This document shows positions 23,205 through 32,152 of a DNA stretch of 64,000 nt, piece by piece. Both the position numbers and the translations under genes were made by a program. A model generated the notes under the pieces. That model saw only the letters and a list, made by a program, of their open reading frames with translations. It did not search any database and was not told the DNA's origin. Origin of the DNA: Zeimonas sp964538505 (GTDB lineage: Bacteria > Pseudomonadota > Gammaproteobacteria > Burkholderiales > Burkholderiaceae_E); the NCBI GenBank assembly GCA_964538505.1, contig CAZIDY010000011.1, positions 1 through 64,000 on the forward strand, read 5' to 3'. Position 1 is the stretch's first letter; the number at the start of each line of letters is the position of its first letter.

Positions 23205-24626
23205 ATGGACGAGGCAACCCTGGACGTAGTCGTCATCGGCGGTGGCACTGCCGGCCTGGCTGCGGTGCGCGAGATCCGCAAGCGCACCGAGCGTTTCGTG
23301 GTCGTCGACGACGGCGGGTGGGCGACCACCTGCGCGAGCGTCGGCTGCATGCCGTCGAAGGCATTGATCGAAGCAGCCGACGCCTTTCATCGGCGCCATG
23401 CCTTCGATGCTTTCGGCATCCGCGGTGCCGAAGCGCTGCGGGCCGACGTTCCGGCCGTGCTCGCGCGTGTGCGCGCGCTGCGCGATCAGTTCGTCGCCGG
23501 CGTGCGCAGGTTGGGCGACGGGCTCGGAGAACGTGCGATCGCCGGGCGTGCGCGCATCGTTGCGCCCGATTGCGTCGAGGTGAGCGGGCGCCGGCTGCAC
23601 GCGCGGCGCATCGTCGTCGCCACCGGTTCGCGTCCGGTCGTGCCCACCCCGTGGCGAGCGCTCGGCGAGCGCCTGCTCACCACCGACTCGCTGTTTGAGC
23701 AGCAGGACCTGCCGGCGCGCATCGCCGTCGTCGGCATGGGCGCGATCGGTGCCGAGCTCGCGCAGGCGCTGGCGCGGCTGGGCATCGAGGTGTCGGCCTT
23801 CGGCTCCAGCGAGTGTGTCGCCGGCCTGAGCGCCCCGACGGTGAACGCGGCGCTGCTCGCATCGCTGCGCCAGGAGTTCGCCGTGCACATCGGCGCCCCG
23901 GCCGTCGTCTCCGAAGGCGGGAACGGCGCGGTGCGCGTGAGTAACGGGCGCCACGAGGTGCAGGTCGACGCGGTGTTCGTCGCGCTCGGTCGTCGTCCCG
24001 ATCTCGAAGGGCTCGGGCTCGACGCGCTCGGCGTGCCGCTCGACGAGCACGGATTGCCGGCGGTCGATCCGACGACGATGCGCGTCGGTGCGCTGCCGGT
24101 GTTCATCGCCGGCGACGCGAACGCGCAGGTACCGCTGCTGCACGAGGCGGCCGACGAGGGTCACATCGCCGGCATCGTCGCGAGCGACAGCGCGCCGCCG
24201 CGCTTTCGCCGTCGGGTGCCGCTCACGATCGTCTTCTGCGATCCCGAGGTGGCGATCGTCGGAAAGCGCCATTCGCAGTTGCAGAGCAGCGACGTGCTGA
24301 CCAGCGAAGTCCGTTTCGAACGACAGGGCCGCGCGCGCATCGCCCAGCGCAACCGCGGCGCACTGCGCTTGTATGCGGCCCGCGGCAGCGGGCTGCTGCT
24401 CGGCGCCGAGCTGTGCGCGCCGGCCGGCTCGCATCTCGCGCATCTGCTCGCGCTCGCGCTCGAGCGCCGACTCACCGTGCACGACCTGCTGCGCATGCCG
24501 TTCTATCATCCGGTGCTCGAGGAGGGCCTGCGCAGCGCGCTGCGCGAGCTCGCGTCGCAGCTGCCGCCGTGCAGCGAATCCGACCTCGCCGCCTGCGGCC
24601 CGATCGGCGCCGAAGCGCTCGAATGA
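23205..24626 (+). CDS. Dihydrolipoyl dehydrogenase-like flavoprotein
   Basis: This is a 473-residue class I pyridine nucleotide-disulfide oxidoreductase. The FAD-binding VVIGGGTAGLAA is at the N-terminus. The redox pair is in TTCASVGCMPSKAL (C43, C48), with the NAD-binding GMGAIGAELAQAL in the middle and the dimer domain ending in FYHPVLEEGL, which carries the active-site His. In typical lipoamide dehydrogenases the site reads CVNxGCxPSK and HAHPT, so this is a diverged member. There are no 2-oxoacid dehydrogenase genes nearby; it precedes two acyl-CoA dehydrogenases by 22 nt, so it may serve another disulfide. An alternative start at 23181 adds eight residues. Confidence 0.85.
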   Translation: MDEATLDVVVIGGGTAGLAAVREIRKRTERFVVVDDGGWATTCASVGCMPSKALIEAADAFHRRHAFDAFGIRGAEALRADVPAVLARVRALRDQFVAGVRRLGDGLGERAIAGRARIVAPDCVEVSGRRLHARRIVVATGSRPVVPTPWRALGERLLTTDSLFEQQDLPARIAVVGMGAIGAELAQALARLGIEVSAFGSSECVAGLSAPTVNAALLASLRQEFAVHIGAPAVVSEGGNGAVRVSNGRHEVQVDAVFVALGRRPDLEGLGLDALGVPLDEHGLPAVDPTTMRVGALPVFIAGDANAQVPLLHEAADEGHIAGIVASDSAPPRFRRRVPLTIVFCDPEVAIVGKRHSQLQSSDVLTSEVRFERQGRARIAQRNRGALRLYAARGSGLLLGAELCAPAGSHLAHLLALALERRLTVHDLLRMPFYHPVLEEGLRSALRELASQLPPCSESDLAACGPIGAEALE

Positions 24627-24648
24627 ACCGATCCCCCGGAGCCTGCGC

Positions 24649-25827
24649 ATGGACCTGAACTACTCCGCCGAGGAGCTGGTCTTTCGGGACGAGGTGCGCG
24701 CCTGGCTCGAGGCAAGCGTGCCCGCCGAGTTGCGGCGCAAGGTGCTCGAGCACGAGCCGCTGGAGAAGGACGACCTCGTCCGCTGGCATCGCATCCTTGC
24801 CGACAAGGGCTGGATCGCGCCGGCCTGGCCGCGCGAATGGGGCGGCACCGACTGGACTCCGGTGCAGCGTTACCTCTTCGAGGAGGAATGCGCATGGGCG
24901 GGGGCACCGCCGATCGTTCCCTTCGGCGTGGCGATGTGCGCGCCGGTGCTGCTGCAGTTCGGAACGCAGGCGCAGAAGGAGCGATTCCTGCCGCGCATCT
25001 ATCGGGCCGACGATTTCTGGTGCCAGGGCTATTCGGAGCCCGGTTCCGGCTCCGATCTCGCGTCGCTGAAAATGCGCGCGCAGCGGCGCGACGACAGGTA
25101 CATCGTGAACGGCCAGAAGATCTGGACGACGATGGCGCATTTCGCCGACTGGATCTTCTGCCTCGTACGCACCGACAGCACGTCGGCACGCCGGCAGGAG
25201 GGTATCAGCTTCCTGCTCGTCGACATGAAGACGCCCGGCATCACGGTGCGTCCGCTGATCCTGCTCGACGAGGGCCATGAAGTGAACGAGGTCTTCTTCG
25301 ACGATGTCGAAGTGCCGGTGGAGAACCTCGTGCATCGCGAGAACGAGGGCTGGACGGTCGCCAAGTACCTGCTCGGCCACGAGCGGCTGAACACCGGACG
25401 CATCGGCGCCTCCAAGCGCGAGCTCGCGCGGCTGAAGGAGCTCGCCGCGGCCGTTTCGAAGAACGGCCGTCCGCTGCTGGAAGATGTTCGTTTTCGCGAT
25501 CGGCTCTCGCGCGTCGAGATCGAGCTGATGGCCCTCGAGGTCACGAACCTGCGCTTCGTCGACGAGATGCGCCGTACCGGTCGTATCGGTCCCGAGGTGT
25601 CGATGCTGAAGATCCGCGGCACCGAGATCCAGCAGGCGCTCACCGAGCTGGCGATGCAGGCGGCGGGTCCGTTCGCACAGATGTTCCGGCCCATCGACTA
25701 CGACGGCTTCGACGAGCACGCTGCCTCGGTCGCGCCGCGCTACTTCAACTTCCGGAAGACGTCGATCTACGCCGGGTCGAACGAGATCCAGCGAAACATC
25801 ATCGCGAAGGCCGCCCTCGGCCTCTGA
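24649..25827 (+). CDS. Acyl-CoA dehydrogenase, large-subunit (PimC-like)
   Basis: This 392-residue flavoenzyme has the three-domain acyl-CoA dehydrogenase fold: an N-terminal helical domain ending near APVLLQFG, FAD/substrate motifs CQGYSEPGSGSDLA and NGQKIWTT, and the C-terminal IYAGSNEIQRNIIAK. In single-subunit enzymes such as MCAD the residue after IY is the catalytic glutamate; here it is alanine, as in partners of heteromeric dehydrogenases. It is followed after 14 nt by a second dehydrogenase gene. Pairs of this shape include the pimeloyl-CoA (PimC/PimD) and sterol-side-chain enzymes; the substrate here is unknown. Confidence 0.9.
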   Translation: MDLNYSAEELVFRDEVRAWLEASVPAELRRKVLEHEPLEKDDLVRWHRILADKGWIAPAWPREWGGTDWTPVQRYLFEEECAWAGAPPIVPFGVAMCAPVLLQFGTQAQKERFLPRIYRADDFWCQGYSEPGSGSDLASLKMRAQRRDDRYIVNGQKIWTTMAHFADWIFCLVRTDSTSARRQEGISFLLVDMKTPGITVRPLILLDEGHEVNEVFFDDVEVPVENLVHRENEGWTVAKYLLGHERLNTGRIGASKRELARLKELAAAVSKNGRPLLEDVRFRDRLSRVEIELMALEVTNLRFVDEMRRTGRIGPEVSMLKIRGTEIQQALTELAMQAAGPFAQMFRPIDYDGFDEHAASVAPRYFNFRKTSIYAGSNEIQRNIIAKAALGL

Positions 25828-25841
25828 GAACGGACGCGGCC

Positions 25842-26987
25842 ATGGACTTCCAGTTCACCGACGAGCAGCGCCTGCTCGCCGACAGCGTGCGCAGGCTGCT
25901 CGAGCGCAGCTACGACTTCGAGGCGCGCAAGGCGATCGTCGCGTCGGCCGACGGCTGGAGCGCGTCGCTATGGCGCGAGCTCGCGTCGATGGGGCTGCTG
26001 TCGGTGCCTTTCGCTGCCGATGACGGCGGCTTCGGCGGCGGTGCAGTCGATCTGGTGGCGCCGATGCAGGCCTTCGGCGACGCGCTGCTGGTCGCGCCCT
26101 TCGCGTCGACGCTGGCGCCGGCCGGGCGGCTGGTAGCGACGCTCGGCACCGATGCGCAGCGCTCGGCGCTCGTGCCGCGCATCGTCGACGGCTCGCTGAA
26201 GCTCGGCTTCGCTCATGTCGAGACGCAGCTGCGGTATTCGCTCGGCCCGGTCGCGACCACCGCAGTGCGTACCGGCGACGGGTGGCGATTGTCGGGCCAG
26301 AAGCGCATGGTGCTGCACGGCCCGATGGCCGACGCGCTCGTTGTTACCGCGCGCGTCACCGAGGCGGTCGGGCAGGGTGGCGAGCTCGGCGTGTTCGTCG
26401 TCGACCCGGCTGTGGACGGTGTTTCGATGAAGAGCTTTCGGACGGTCGACGATCTGCGCGCCGCCGACGTCGCGTTCCACAATGTTGCACTCGCGCACGA
26501 CGCGAAGCTCGGCGACGCCGCCGATTCGTGCGCGCGGATCGAGGAAGCGATCGATTTCGCTGCAGTGCTTGGCTGTGCGGAAGCAATCGGCGCGATGGAG
26601 TCTGCGAACCGGGCGACGCTCGAGTATCTGAAGACGCGTCGGCAGTTCGGCGTTCCGATCGGTTCCTTCCAGGCGCTGCAGCACCGGATGGTCGATATGA
26701 CGATCCACGCGGAGCAGGCCCGCTCGATCACGCTGCTCGCCTGCGCGAAAGTCGACGCGGCGGCGCGCGGCGAGATCGACGCCGCCGAGCGCGCGCGCGT
26801 CGTGTCGGCGGCGAAGGTGCTGGTGGGCACCGCCTGTCGTCACGTGGGCCAGGAGGCGATCCAGCTGCACGGCGGGATGGGGATGACGGTGGAGATGAAG
26901 GTTGCGCACACCTTCAAGCGCCTGACGATGCTCGCGCAGCAGTTCGGCGACGTCGACCACCATCTCGAGCGTTTTGCCGGAGCCTGA
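25842..26987 (+). CDS. Acyl-CoA dehydrogenase, small-subunit (PimD-like)
   Basis: This is a 381-residue acyl-CoA dehydrogenase fold protein. FTDEQRLLADSVRRLLER opens the N-terminal domain. The FAD-loop region is weak (LGFAHVETQ), and TRRQFGVPIGSFQALQHRMVDM and AIQLHGGMGMTVEMKVAHTFKR make up the C-terminal domain. The last 20 residues lack the IYxG-xxxIQR element, as in the smaller partner of two-gene dehydrogenases. It almost certainly forms a complex with the product of the preceding gene. It is the last gene of the lpd-like/acd/acd operon; a PHO-box-like site lies just downstream. Confidence 0.88.
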   Translation: MDFQFTDEQRLLADSVRRLLERSYDFEARKAIVASADGWSASLWRELASMGLLSVPFAADDGGFGGGAVDLVAPMQAFGDALLVAPFASTLAPAGRLVATLGTDAQRSALVPRIVDGSLKLGFAHVETQLRYSLGPVATTAVRTGDGWRLSGQKRMVLHGPMADALVVTARVTEAVGQGGELGVFVVDPAVDGVSMKSFRTVDDLRAADVAFHNVALAHDAKLGDAADSCARIEEAIDFAAVLGCAEAIGAMESANRATLEYLKTRRQFGVPIGSFQALQHRMVDMTIHAEQARSITLLACAKVDAAARGEIDAAERARVVSAAKVLVGTACRHVGQEAIQLHGGMGMTVEMKVAHTFKRLTMLAQQFGDVDHHLERFAGA

Positions 26988-27030
26988 GTGCAGGCGCGAA
27001 CGTTCCTGAATATTTCAGACGAAATCCGCA

Positions 27031-27048
27031 CTGTCATCAAAGGATCAT
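27031..27048 (+). promoter_or_regulatory. PHO-box-like site before a small gene
   Basis: CTGTCATCAAAGGATCAT has one perfect half-site CTGTCAT, a 4-nt A-rich spacer and a second half GGATCAT (five of seven to consensus). It is 54 nt upstream of the ATG of the 67-residue gene and only 600 nt from the pst operon, whose own PHO box is very similar in layout. PhoB binding is predicted, not shown. Confidence 0.55.
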
Positions 27049-27101
27049 CTTCCGTCGGCATCCTCGCGCGCAGAGGCAACGAATGACGAGGAGGAACTGC
27101 C

Positions 27102-27305
27102 ATGCGATCGATCGACCGGATCCTGGCCTGCACGGCGCGCGCTTTCGGGATTTCCTCGACGCGGTCGGCCGGTGTGCCGCATTCCGATCGCGTCGACGGC
27201 ATCGGTCCCGATGAGGCCGAGCTCGGGATGCTCGAATGCTGCGCCGCCGAGGGCCTCGCGGCCGAGCGGTTGATGCGCGAAGCGCACGACGCGCCGCGGC
27301 GCTGA
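27102..27305 (+). CDS. Small protein of unknown function, possible Pho-regulon member
   Basis: This 67-residue protein opens with ATG at 27102, 5-7 nt after a strong GAGGAGGA ribosome binding site. The sequence begins MRSIDRILACTARAFG and includes a cysteine pair in MLECCAAEGLAAERLM; it has no signal peptide or membrane segment and is mildly acidic in the second half. I do not recognise a family. The case for a real gene rests on the ribosome binding site, the PHO-box-like site at 27031 and codon usage like its neighbours. A small hairpin at 27418 may end the transcript. Confidence 0.55.
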   Translation: MRSIDRILACTARAFGISSTRSAGVPHSDRVDGIGPDEAELGMLECCAAEGLAAERLMREAHDAPRR

Positions 27306-27646
27306 TACGGTCGCCGGCGGTGGGCAAGTCGTCTTCGACGCGCTGACGGCACCTGCACCACGAGAACTCCCGATATTCGAGACATTCCGCCCGCAGCGAA
27401 GCGTGCGTACGCCAAATCGCCCGAGAATCGGGCGCTTTCGCTCGTGCAAGCAATGACCCGCGCCATAAGTACCGGAAATCGGCACTTTCCAGAGCTGCTA
27501 GGAACATCGACATCGTCTCGGCGTTCACCCACGAAAGCACCGGGCTGTCCATCACGCCGTTCGTGAAGCCGTATGAGACCGCTGCGCGGCGGCCGCACTG
27601 ACGCTGCACTTACGCGCCGGGGTCGCGCTTCCCGGTAAACGCCCCA
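27306..27646. other. 341-nt intergenic region between small gene and pst PHO box
   Basis: I see no credible coding sequence here; reading frames on both strands are open only because of base composition and match nothing I recognise. The one clear structure is a 7-bp hairpin, CGCCCGA-GAA-TCGGGCG (27418-27434), followed by CTTTCGCTCG. It could be a weak terminator for the small gene. Confidence 0.4.
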
Positions 27647-27664
27647 CTGTCACGAAACCGTCAT
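27647..27664 (+). promoter_or_regulatory. PHO box of the pst operon
   Basis: CTGTCACGAAACCGTCAT consists of two direct 7-nt half-sites (CTGTCAC and CCGTCAT) around GAAA, close to the PhoB consensus CTGTCAT-N4-CTGTCAT. It lies 53 nt before the pstS start codon, in the usual place for a PhoB-activated promoter. phoB is in the same window (33533-34240). Confidence 0.85.
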
Positions 27665-27716
27665 CGTCGCTCCGTAGTCTGTTCGCGTATCCCAGCGAAC
27701 AGAGGAACGAGCGAAG

Positions 27717-28766
27717 ATGAAAGCGAACACGGTTGGACGGCTCCTGGTCGGCGGTGCGCTGGCCTTCGGCATGGTCGCCGCGCAGGCGGTCGACATCACC
27801 GGTGCGGGCGCAAGCTTCCCGGCGCCGATCTACGCGAAATGGGCCGAGGCCTACAAGGCGGCCACCGGCAACAGCGTCAACTACCAGGCGATCGGCTCGG
27901 GCGGCGGAGTCAAGCAGATCACCGGCAAGACGGTCGATTTCGGCGCTTCGGACGATCCGATCAAGGGTGAGGATCTCGACAAGGCCGGATTGCTGCAGTT
28001 TCCGGCCGTGATCGGCGGCATCGTCGCCGTCGCGAACCTGCCCGATGTGCAGCCCGGGCAGATCACGCTGGACGGCCCGGTGCTCGCCGACATCTTCCGC
28101 GGCGCGATCACGCAGTGGAACGACGCGAAGATCGGCGCGCTGAACCCGTCGCTGCAGCTGCCGGCCACGGCGATCACGCTGGTCTACCGTTCCGATTCGT
28201 CGGGAACGACGGCGGCCTTCACCGATTACCTGTCGCAGGTCTCGTCGTCGTTCCGCTCGGACGTCGGGGCGGGCAAGACGGTGAACTGGAAATCCGGCGT
28301 CGGCGGCAAGGGCAACGCGGGCGTCGCCGCGAACGTCACGAAGATCGCCGGCTCGATCGGCTACGTCGAATATGCCTACGCCAAGCAGAACCGGCTGACG
28401 CATGCCGCGATGATCAACCGCGACGGTCGCACCGTGCAGCCGAATGACCGCACGTTCGCGGCAGCGGCAGCGCATGCCGACTGGGCTGCGGCGCCCGGCT
28501 TCGGCGTGAACCTGAACAACCAGCCCGGCGCGGATGCGTGGCCGATGACCTCGGCGACCTACATCCTGATGCACCGCACCGCCGACCGTCCCGAGCGTTC
28601 GGCCGAGGCGCTGAAGTTCTTCAGCTGGGGCCTGAACAACGGGCAGAAGCTTGCGCTCGAGCTCGACTACGTTCCGCTCCCCGCGTCGGTCGTCGAGAAG
28701 GTGCAGGCGTCGTGGGCGCAGGTGCGCGACGCGTCGGGCCAGCCGGTGCTCCAGCTCGGGAACTGA
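27717..28766 (+). CDS. pstS: Phosphate ABC transporter, periplasmic phosphate-binding protein
   Basis: This is a 349-residue periplasmic receptor delivering phosphate to PstCA. A Sec signal peptide spans residues 1-23 (cleavage after AAQA), then the family start DITGAGASFPAPIYAKWAEAY. Further conserved segments are YQAIGSGGGVKQI, FGASDDPI and YRSDSSGTTAAFTDYL, which bind phosphate by hydrogen bonds. Length matches PstS. It has an AGGAACGAG ribosome binding site and a PHO box 53 nt upstream. It is first in pstSCAB-phoU. Confidence 0.97.
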   Translation: MKANTVGRLLVGGALAFGMVAAQAVDITGAGASFPAPIYAKWAEAYKAATGNSVNYQAIGSGGGVKQITGKTVDFGASDDPIKGEDLDKAGLLQFPAVIGGIVAVANLPDVQPGQITLDGPVLADIFRGAITQWNDAKIGALNPSLQLPATAITLVYRSDSSGTTAAFTDYLSQVSSSFRSDVGAGKTVNWKSGVGGKGNAGVAANVTKIAGSIGYVEYAYAKQNRLTHAAMINRDGRTVQPNDRTFAAAAAHADWAAAPGFGVNLNNQPGADAWPMTSATYILMHRTADRPERSAEALKFFSWGLNNGQKLALELDYVPLPASVVEKVQASWAQVRDASGQPVLQLGN

Positions 28767-28769
28767 GTC

Positions 28770-29756
28770 TTGGCGACCGAGAGCGCCTTGGACGCCGTCG
28801 CCTACCCGGCGCAGGCTGCGCGAGCCAGCGGAAGCGACTCGCGCAGTCGGCGCTTCGCCGCGCAGGACCGCGCCTTCCTGGTGGTGACGGGCCTGTTTGC
28901 GACGCTGGTGCTGCTCGCGCTGGCCGGCATTCTCGTCGCACTCGTCATCGAAGCCTGGCCCGCGCTGCGCGAGTTCGGTCCAGGCTTTCTCGTCGGTACT
29001 ACGTGGAGTCCGGCGAACGACGTCTTCGGCGCGGTCGTCTCCGGATACGGAACGATCGTCACGTCGGCGATCGCGCTGCTGATTGCCGTTCCGGTGAGCT
29101 TCGGCATCGCGGTCTTCCTCACCGAGATGTGCCCGGCGAAGCTCGCGCGGCCGTTGGGCATCGCCGTCGAGCTGCTCGCCGGGATTCCTTCGATCATCTA
29201 CGGCTTCTGGGGCCTGTTCGTGCTCGTCCCGGTGCTGCAGACAACCGTGCAGCCGTTGCTGATCGCGACCGGCCTGCCGTTCTTCGCCGGACCGCCGCTG
29301 GGCATCGGCATCTTCACCGCCGGCGTCGTGCTCGCGCTGATGGTCATTCCCTTCGTGGCGTCGGTGATGCGCGACGTGTTCCTCACCGTGCCGCCGATGC
29401 TCAAGGAGTCGGCCTACGGCGTGGGCTGCACGACCTGGGAGGTCGTCCGTCACATCGTGCTTCCGTACACGCGGGTGGGCGTCGTCGGCGGCGTGATGCT
29501 CGGGCTGGGCCGCGCGCTCGGCGAGACGATGGCAGTCACCTTCGTCATCGGCAACGCGAACCGGCTGTCGGCGAGTCTCTTCGCGCCCGGCAACTCGATT
29601 GCATCGACGCTCGCCAACGAGTTCGCCGAGGCCGAACCGGGGCTGCATATTCCGTCGCTGTTCGCGCTCGGTCTGCTTCTGTTCGTCATCACCTTCGTCG
29701 TGCTTGGCGTCGCGAAGTGGCTCGTGCAGCGCAGCGCAGCGCGTACCGGCGTTTGA
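28770..29756 (+). CDS. pstC: Phosphate ABC transporter permease PstC
   Basis: This is a 328-residue inner-membrane subunit with about six membrane segments starting near residue 38. The conserved NDVFGAV, AIPVSFGIAVFLTEM, GIPSIIYGFWGLFVLVP and RALGETMAVTFVIGN all match PstC. It appears to start with TTG, 3 nt after the pstS stop; there is no ATG or GTG that would keep the N-terminal region, so the TTG start is favoured. Tight spacing implies coupled translation. Confidence 0.95.
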   Translation: MATESALDAVAYPAQAARASGSDSRSRRFAAQDRAFLVVTGLFATLVLLALAGILVALVIEAWPALREFGPGFLVGTTWSPANDVFGAVVSGYGTIVTSAIALLIAVPVSFGIAVFLTEMCPAKLARPLGIAVELLAGIPSIIYGFWGLFVLVPVLQTTVQPLLIATGLPFFAGPPLGIGIFTAGVVLALMVIPFVASVMRDVFLTVPPMLKESAYGVGCTTWEVVRHIVLPYTRVGVVGGVMLGLGRALGETMAVTFVIGNANRLSASLFAPGNSIASTLANEFAEAEPGLHIPSLFALGLLLFVITFVVLGVAKWLVQRSAARTGV

Positions 29757-29775
29757 GAGCGCACGAGAGGGCTCG

Positions 29776-30621
29776 ATGATCACGCGATACCACCGACGCA
29801 AGCTCGCCAACGCTGCCGGCCTTGCACTGTCGGCCGTGGCGATGTCGATCGGGCTCGCAGCGCTCGGCTGGAGCCTGTGGACGCTGTTCTCGTCGGGACT
29901 CGCAGCCTTCGGTACGGATCTGTTCTTCGAGTCGACGCCGGCGCCCGGCACGCCGGGGGGAGGCCTCGCCAACGCGATCGTCGGCAGCGCGATGATGGTG
30001 GCTTTCGCGACCTTCGTCGCGACGCCGATCGGCATCCTCGCCGGCATCTACCTTGCCGAGTTCGGCGCGCGCTCGCGTTTTGCCGCGGTGACGCGCTTCG
30101 TCACCGACATCATGCTGTCGGCGCCTTCGATCGTGATCGGGCTCTTCGTCTATGCGATCGCGGTCGCCACCGTCGGCCATTTCTCCGGCTGGTCGGGATC
30201 GCTTGCGCTCGCGCTGATCGCGATTCCGGTCGTCGTGCGCACCACCGAGAACATGCTGCTGCTCGTTCCGGGCAGCCTGCGCGAGGCCGCGTTCGCGCTC
30301 GGTGCGCCGCGCTGGAAGGTGAGCCTCGCCGTCACGCTGCGCGCGGTGCGCGGTGGCGTCGTCACCGGCGTGCTGCTCGCCGTCGCGCGCATCGCCGGCG
30401 AGACGGCGCCGCTGCTGTTCACCGCGTTGAGCAACCAGTTCTTCACACTCGACATGAGCGCACCGATGGCGAATCTGCCGGTCGTGATCTACAACTTCGC
30501 GATGAGTCCCTATGAGAACTGGCAGCAGCTCGCCTGGGGCGGCGCCGCGCTGATCGCGCTCGTCGTGCTCGGGCTGAACGTGCTCGCACGCGTGCTGTTC
30601 CGCGAACGGCTCAATGCCTGA
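29776..30621 (+). CDS. pstA: Phosphate ABC transporter permease PstA
   Basis: This is a 281-residue permease pairing with PstC. It has six membrane segments; conserved family stretches are TPGGGLANAIVGSAMMV, GIYLAEFG, SAPSIVIGLFVY and the coupling-helix region LGAPRWKVSLAVTLRAVRGG. The final part includes ARIAGETAPLLFTAL. The ATG at 29776 lies 19 nt after pstC, with GAGAGG upstream. Confidence 0.95.
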   Translation: MITRYHRRKLANAAGLALSAVAMSIGLAALGWSLWTLFSSGLAAFGTDLFFESTPAPGTPGGGLANAIVGSAMMVAFATFVATPIGILAGIYLAEFGARSRFAAVTRFVTDIMLSAPSIVIGLFVYAIAVATVGHFSGWSGSLALALIAIPVVVRTTENMLLLVPGSLREAAFALGAPRWKVSLAVTLRAVRGGVVTGVLLAVARIAGETAPLLFTALSNQFFTLDMSAPMANLPVVIYNFAMSPYENWQQLAWGGAALIALVVLGLNVLARVLFRERLNA

Positions 30622-30652
30622 TACCACGGGCAGGAAAGGGAAGGAAAGGCAA

Positions 30653-31432
30653 ATGCAGGCAATCGAAGCGGTCGACGCAGCGGCCGCCATCGAGGTGAAG
30701 AACCTGTCGTTCTACTATGGCCGGTTCCGCGGATTGACCGACGTCTCGCTCGATGTCGCGCGCAACCGGGTCACCGCGTTCATCGGCCCTTCGGGTTGCG
30801 GCAAGTCGACGCTGCTGCGCACCTTCAACCGGATGTTCGACCTGTACCCGAACCAGCGTGCTGAAGGCGAGATCCGGATGGGCGGGCGCAACGTGCTCGA
30901 TCCGTCGGTCGACGTGAACCTGCTGCGCTCGAAGGTCGGCATGGTGTTCCAGAAGCCGACGCCTTTTCCGATGACGATCTTCGAGAACATCGCCTTCGGT
31001 GTGCGGCTGTACGAGCGGCTGTCGCGGGACGAGATGCACGCACGCGTCGAATGGGCGCTGCGCAGGGCAGCGCTCTGGGAGGAGGTGAAGGACAAGCTCG
31101 ACTCGAGCGGCCTGAGCCTGTCGGGCGGCCAGCAGCAGCGGCTGTGCATCGCGCGCATGGTGGCGGTGAAGCCGGAAGTGCTGCTGCTCGACGAGCCGAC
31201 CAGCGCGCTCGACCCGATCTCGACCTCGCGCATCGAGGAACTCGTGGCCGAGCTGAAGAAGGAATACACGATCGCGATCGTCACGCACAACATGCAGCAG
31301 GCTGCGCGCATCTCCGACTACACCGCCTACATGTACCTCGGCGAGCTCGTCGAGTTCGGCAGGACCGACGAGATCTTCATCAAGCCGCAGAAGAAGGCGA
31401 CCGAAGACTACATCACCGGCCGCTTCGGCTAG
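30653..31432 (+). CDS. pstB: Phosphate ABC transporter ATP-binding protein
   Basis: This is a 259-residue ATPase powering PstCA. It has Walker A GPSGCGKST, the Q-loop MVFQKPTPFPMTIFENI (typical of PstB), signature LSGGQQQRL and Walker B LLLDEPTSALDP, with the switch histidine in IVTHNMQQ. An upstream ATG at 30614 overlaps pstA, but the ATG at 30653 follows an AAGGAAAGG ribosome binding site and matches the usual length of about 257. Confidence 0.97.
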   Translation: MQAIEAVDAAAAIEVKNLSFYYGRFRGLTDVSLDVARNRVTAFIGPSGCGKSTLLRTFNRMFDLYPNQRAEGEIRMGGRNVLDPSVDVNLLRSKVGMVFQKPTPFPMTIFENIAFGVRLYERLSRDEMHARVEWALRRAALWEEVKDKLDSSGLSLSGGQQQRLCIARMVAVKPEVLLLDEPTSALDPISTSRIEELVAELKKEYTIAIVTHNMQQAARISDYTAYMYLGELVEFGRTDEIFIKPQKKATEDYITGRFG

Positions 31433-31441
31433 GAGCCCGGC

Positions 31442-32152
31442 ATGAACAACACCCGCGAATACGCCCACCGCAGCTTCGACACCGATATCGAGGTGCTGCG
31501 CAGCACGGTGACGACGATGGCCGGACTCGTCGAGCGGCAGTTCGTTCGCGCGATCGACGCGATCCGCCGCTACGATCCGAAGATCGTCGCGGCGGTACTG
31601 CTCGACGAGCAGCGCGTCAACCAGATGCAGGTCGAGTCCGATCTGCGCTGCAACCGGACGATCGCACGTCGCCAGCCGATCGCGATCGACCTGCGCGAGA
31701 TCATCGCCGTCATCCACATCGTCAACGACCTCGAGCGCATCGGCGACGAGGCGAAGAAGATCGCGATCCGCAGCCGCGACTTCGCCGAGCTGCCATCGCC
31801 GATCGGCATCGACGCGATCGAGGACATGGCTTCGCGGGCGCGCGTGATGTTCGATGCCGCGATCGATGCCTTCGTGCGGCACGATCCCACGGTGGTGACG
31901 CGGCTGGAGGCGAGCGACGACGAGGTCGACGACCTGCGAGACCGGCTGATCGCGCAGCTGCTGCAGACGATGGCCGCGCAGCCGGATGTGGTCACCTCGG
32001 GTCTTGCCGCCGTGTTCGTCGTGCAGTCGATCGAGCGCGTTGCCGATCACGCGAAGAACATCGCGGAGCACGTCGCCCTGCTGGTCGAGGGCGTCGATCC
32101 GCGTCAGGCGGCGCCGGTCGGCTCCGATCGGGAGGTCGAGGAAGGCAGCTGA
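31442..32152 (+). CDS. phoU: Phosphate-signalling regulator PhoU
   Basis: PhoU joins the Pst transporter to PhoR and keeps the kinase quiet when phosphate is plentiful. The 236-residue product is two repeats of a three-helix bundle, each with the metal-binding E/DxxxD pattern: DLERIGDEAKKIA in the first and SIERVADHAKNIAEH in the second. It begins 9 nt after pstB. Its last 49 nt overlap the 3' end of phoR, which is read from the other strand. Confidence 0.96.
   Translation: MNNTREYAHRSFDTDIEVLRSTVTTMAGLVERQFVRAIDAIRRYDPKIVAAVLLDEQRVNQMQVESDLRCNRTIARRQPIAIDLREIIAVIHIVNDLERIGDEAKKIAIRSRDFAELPSPIGIDAIEDMASRARVMFDAAIDAFVRHDPTVVTRLEASDDEVDDLRDRLIAQLLQTMAAQPDVVTSGLAAVFVVQSIERVADHAKNIAEHVALLVEGVDPRQAAPVGSDREVEEGS

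Noticed and set aside
27309..27609. Several overlapping open frames between the small gene and pstS
   Set aside because: No ribosome binding sites and no similarity; open only because of base composition.
30614..30652. Upstream ATG of pstB overlapping pstA
   Set aside because: It adds 13 residues not typical of PstB; the ATG at 30653 has the better ribosome binding site.
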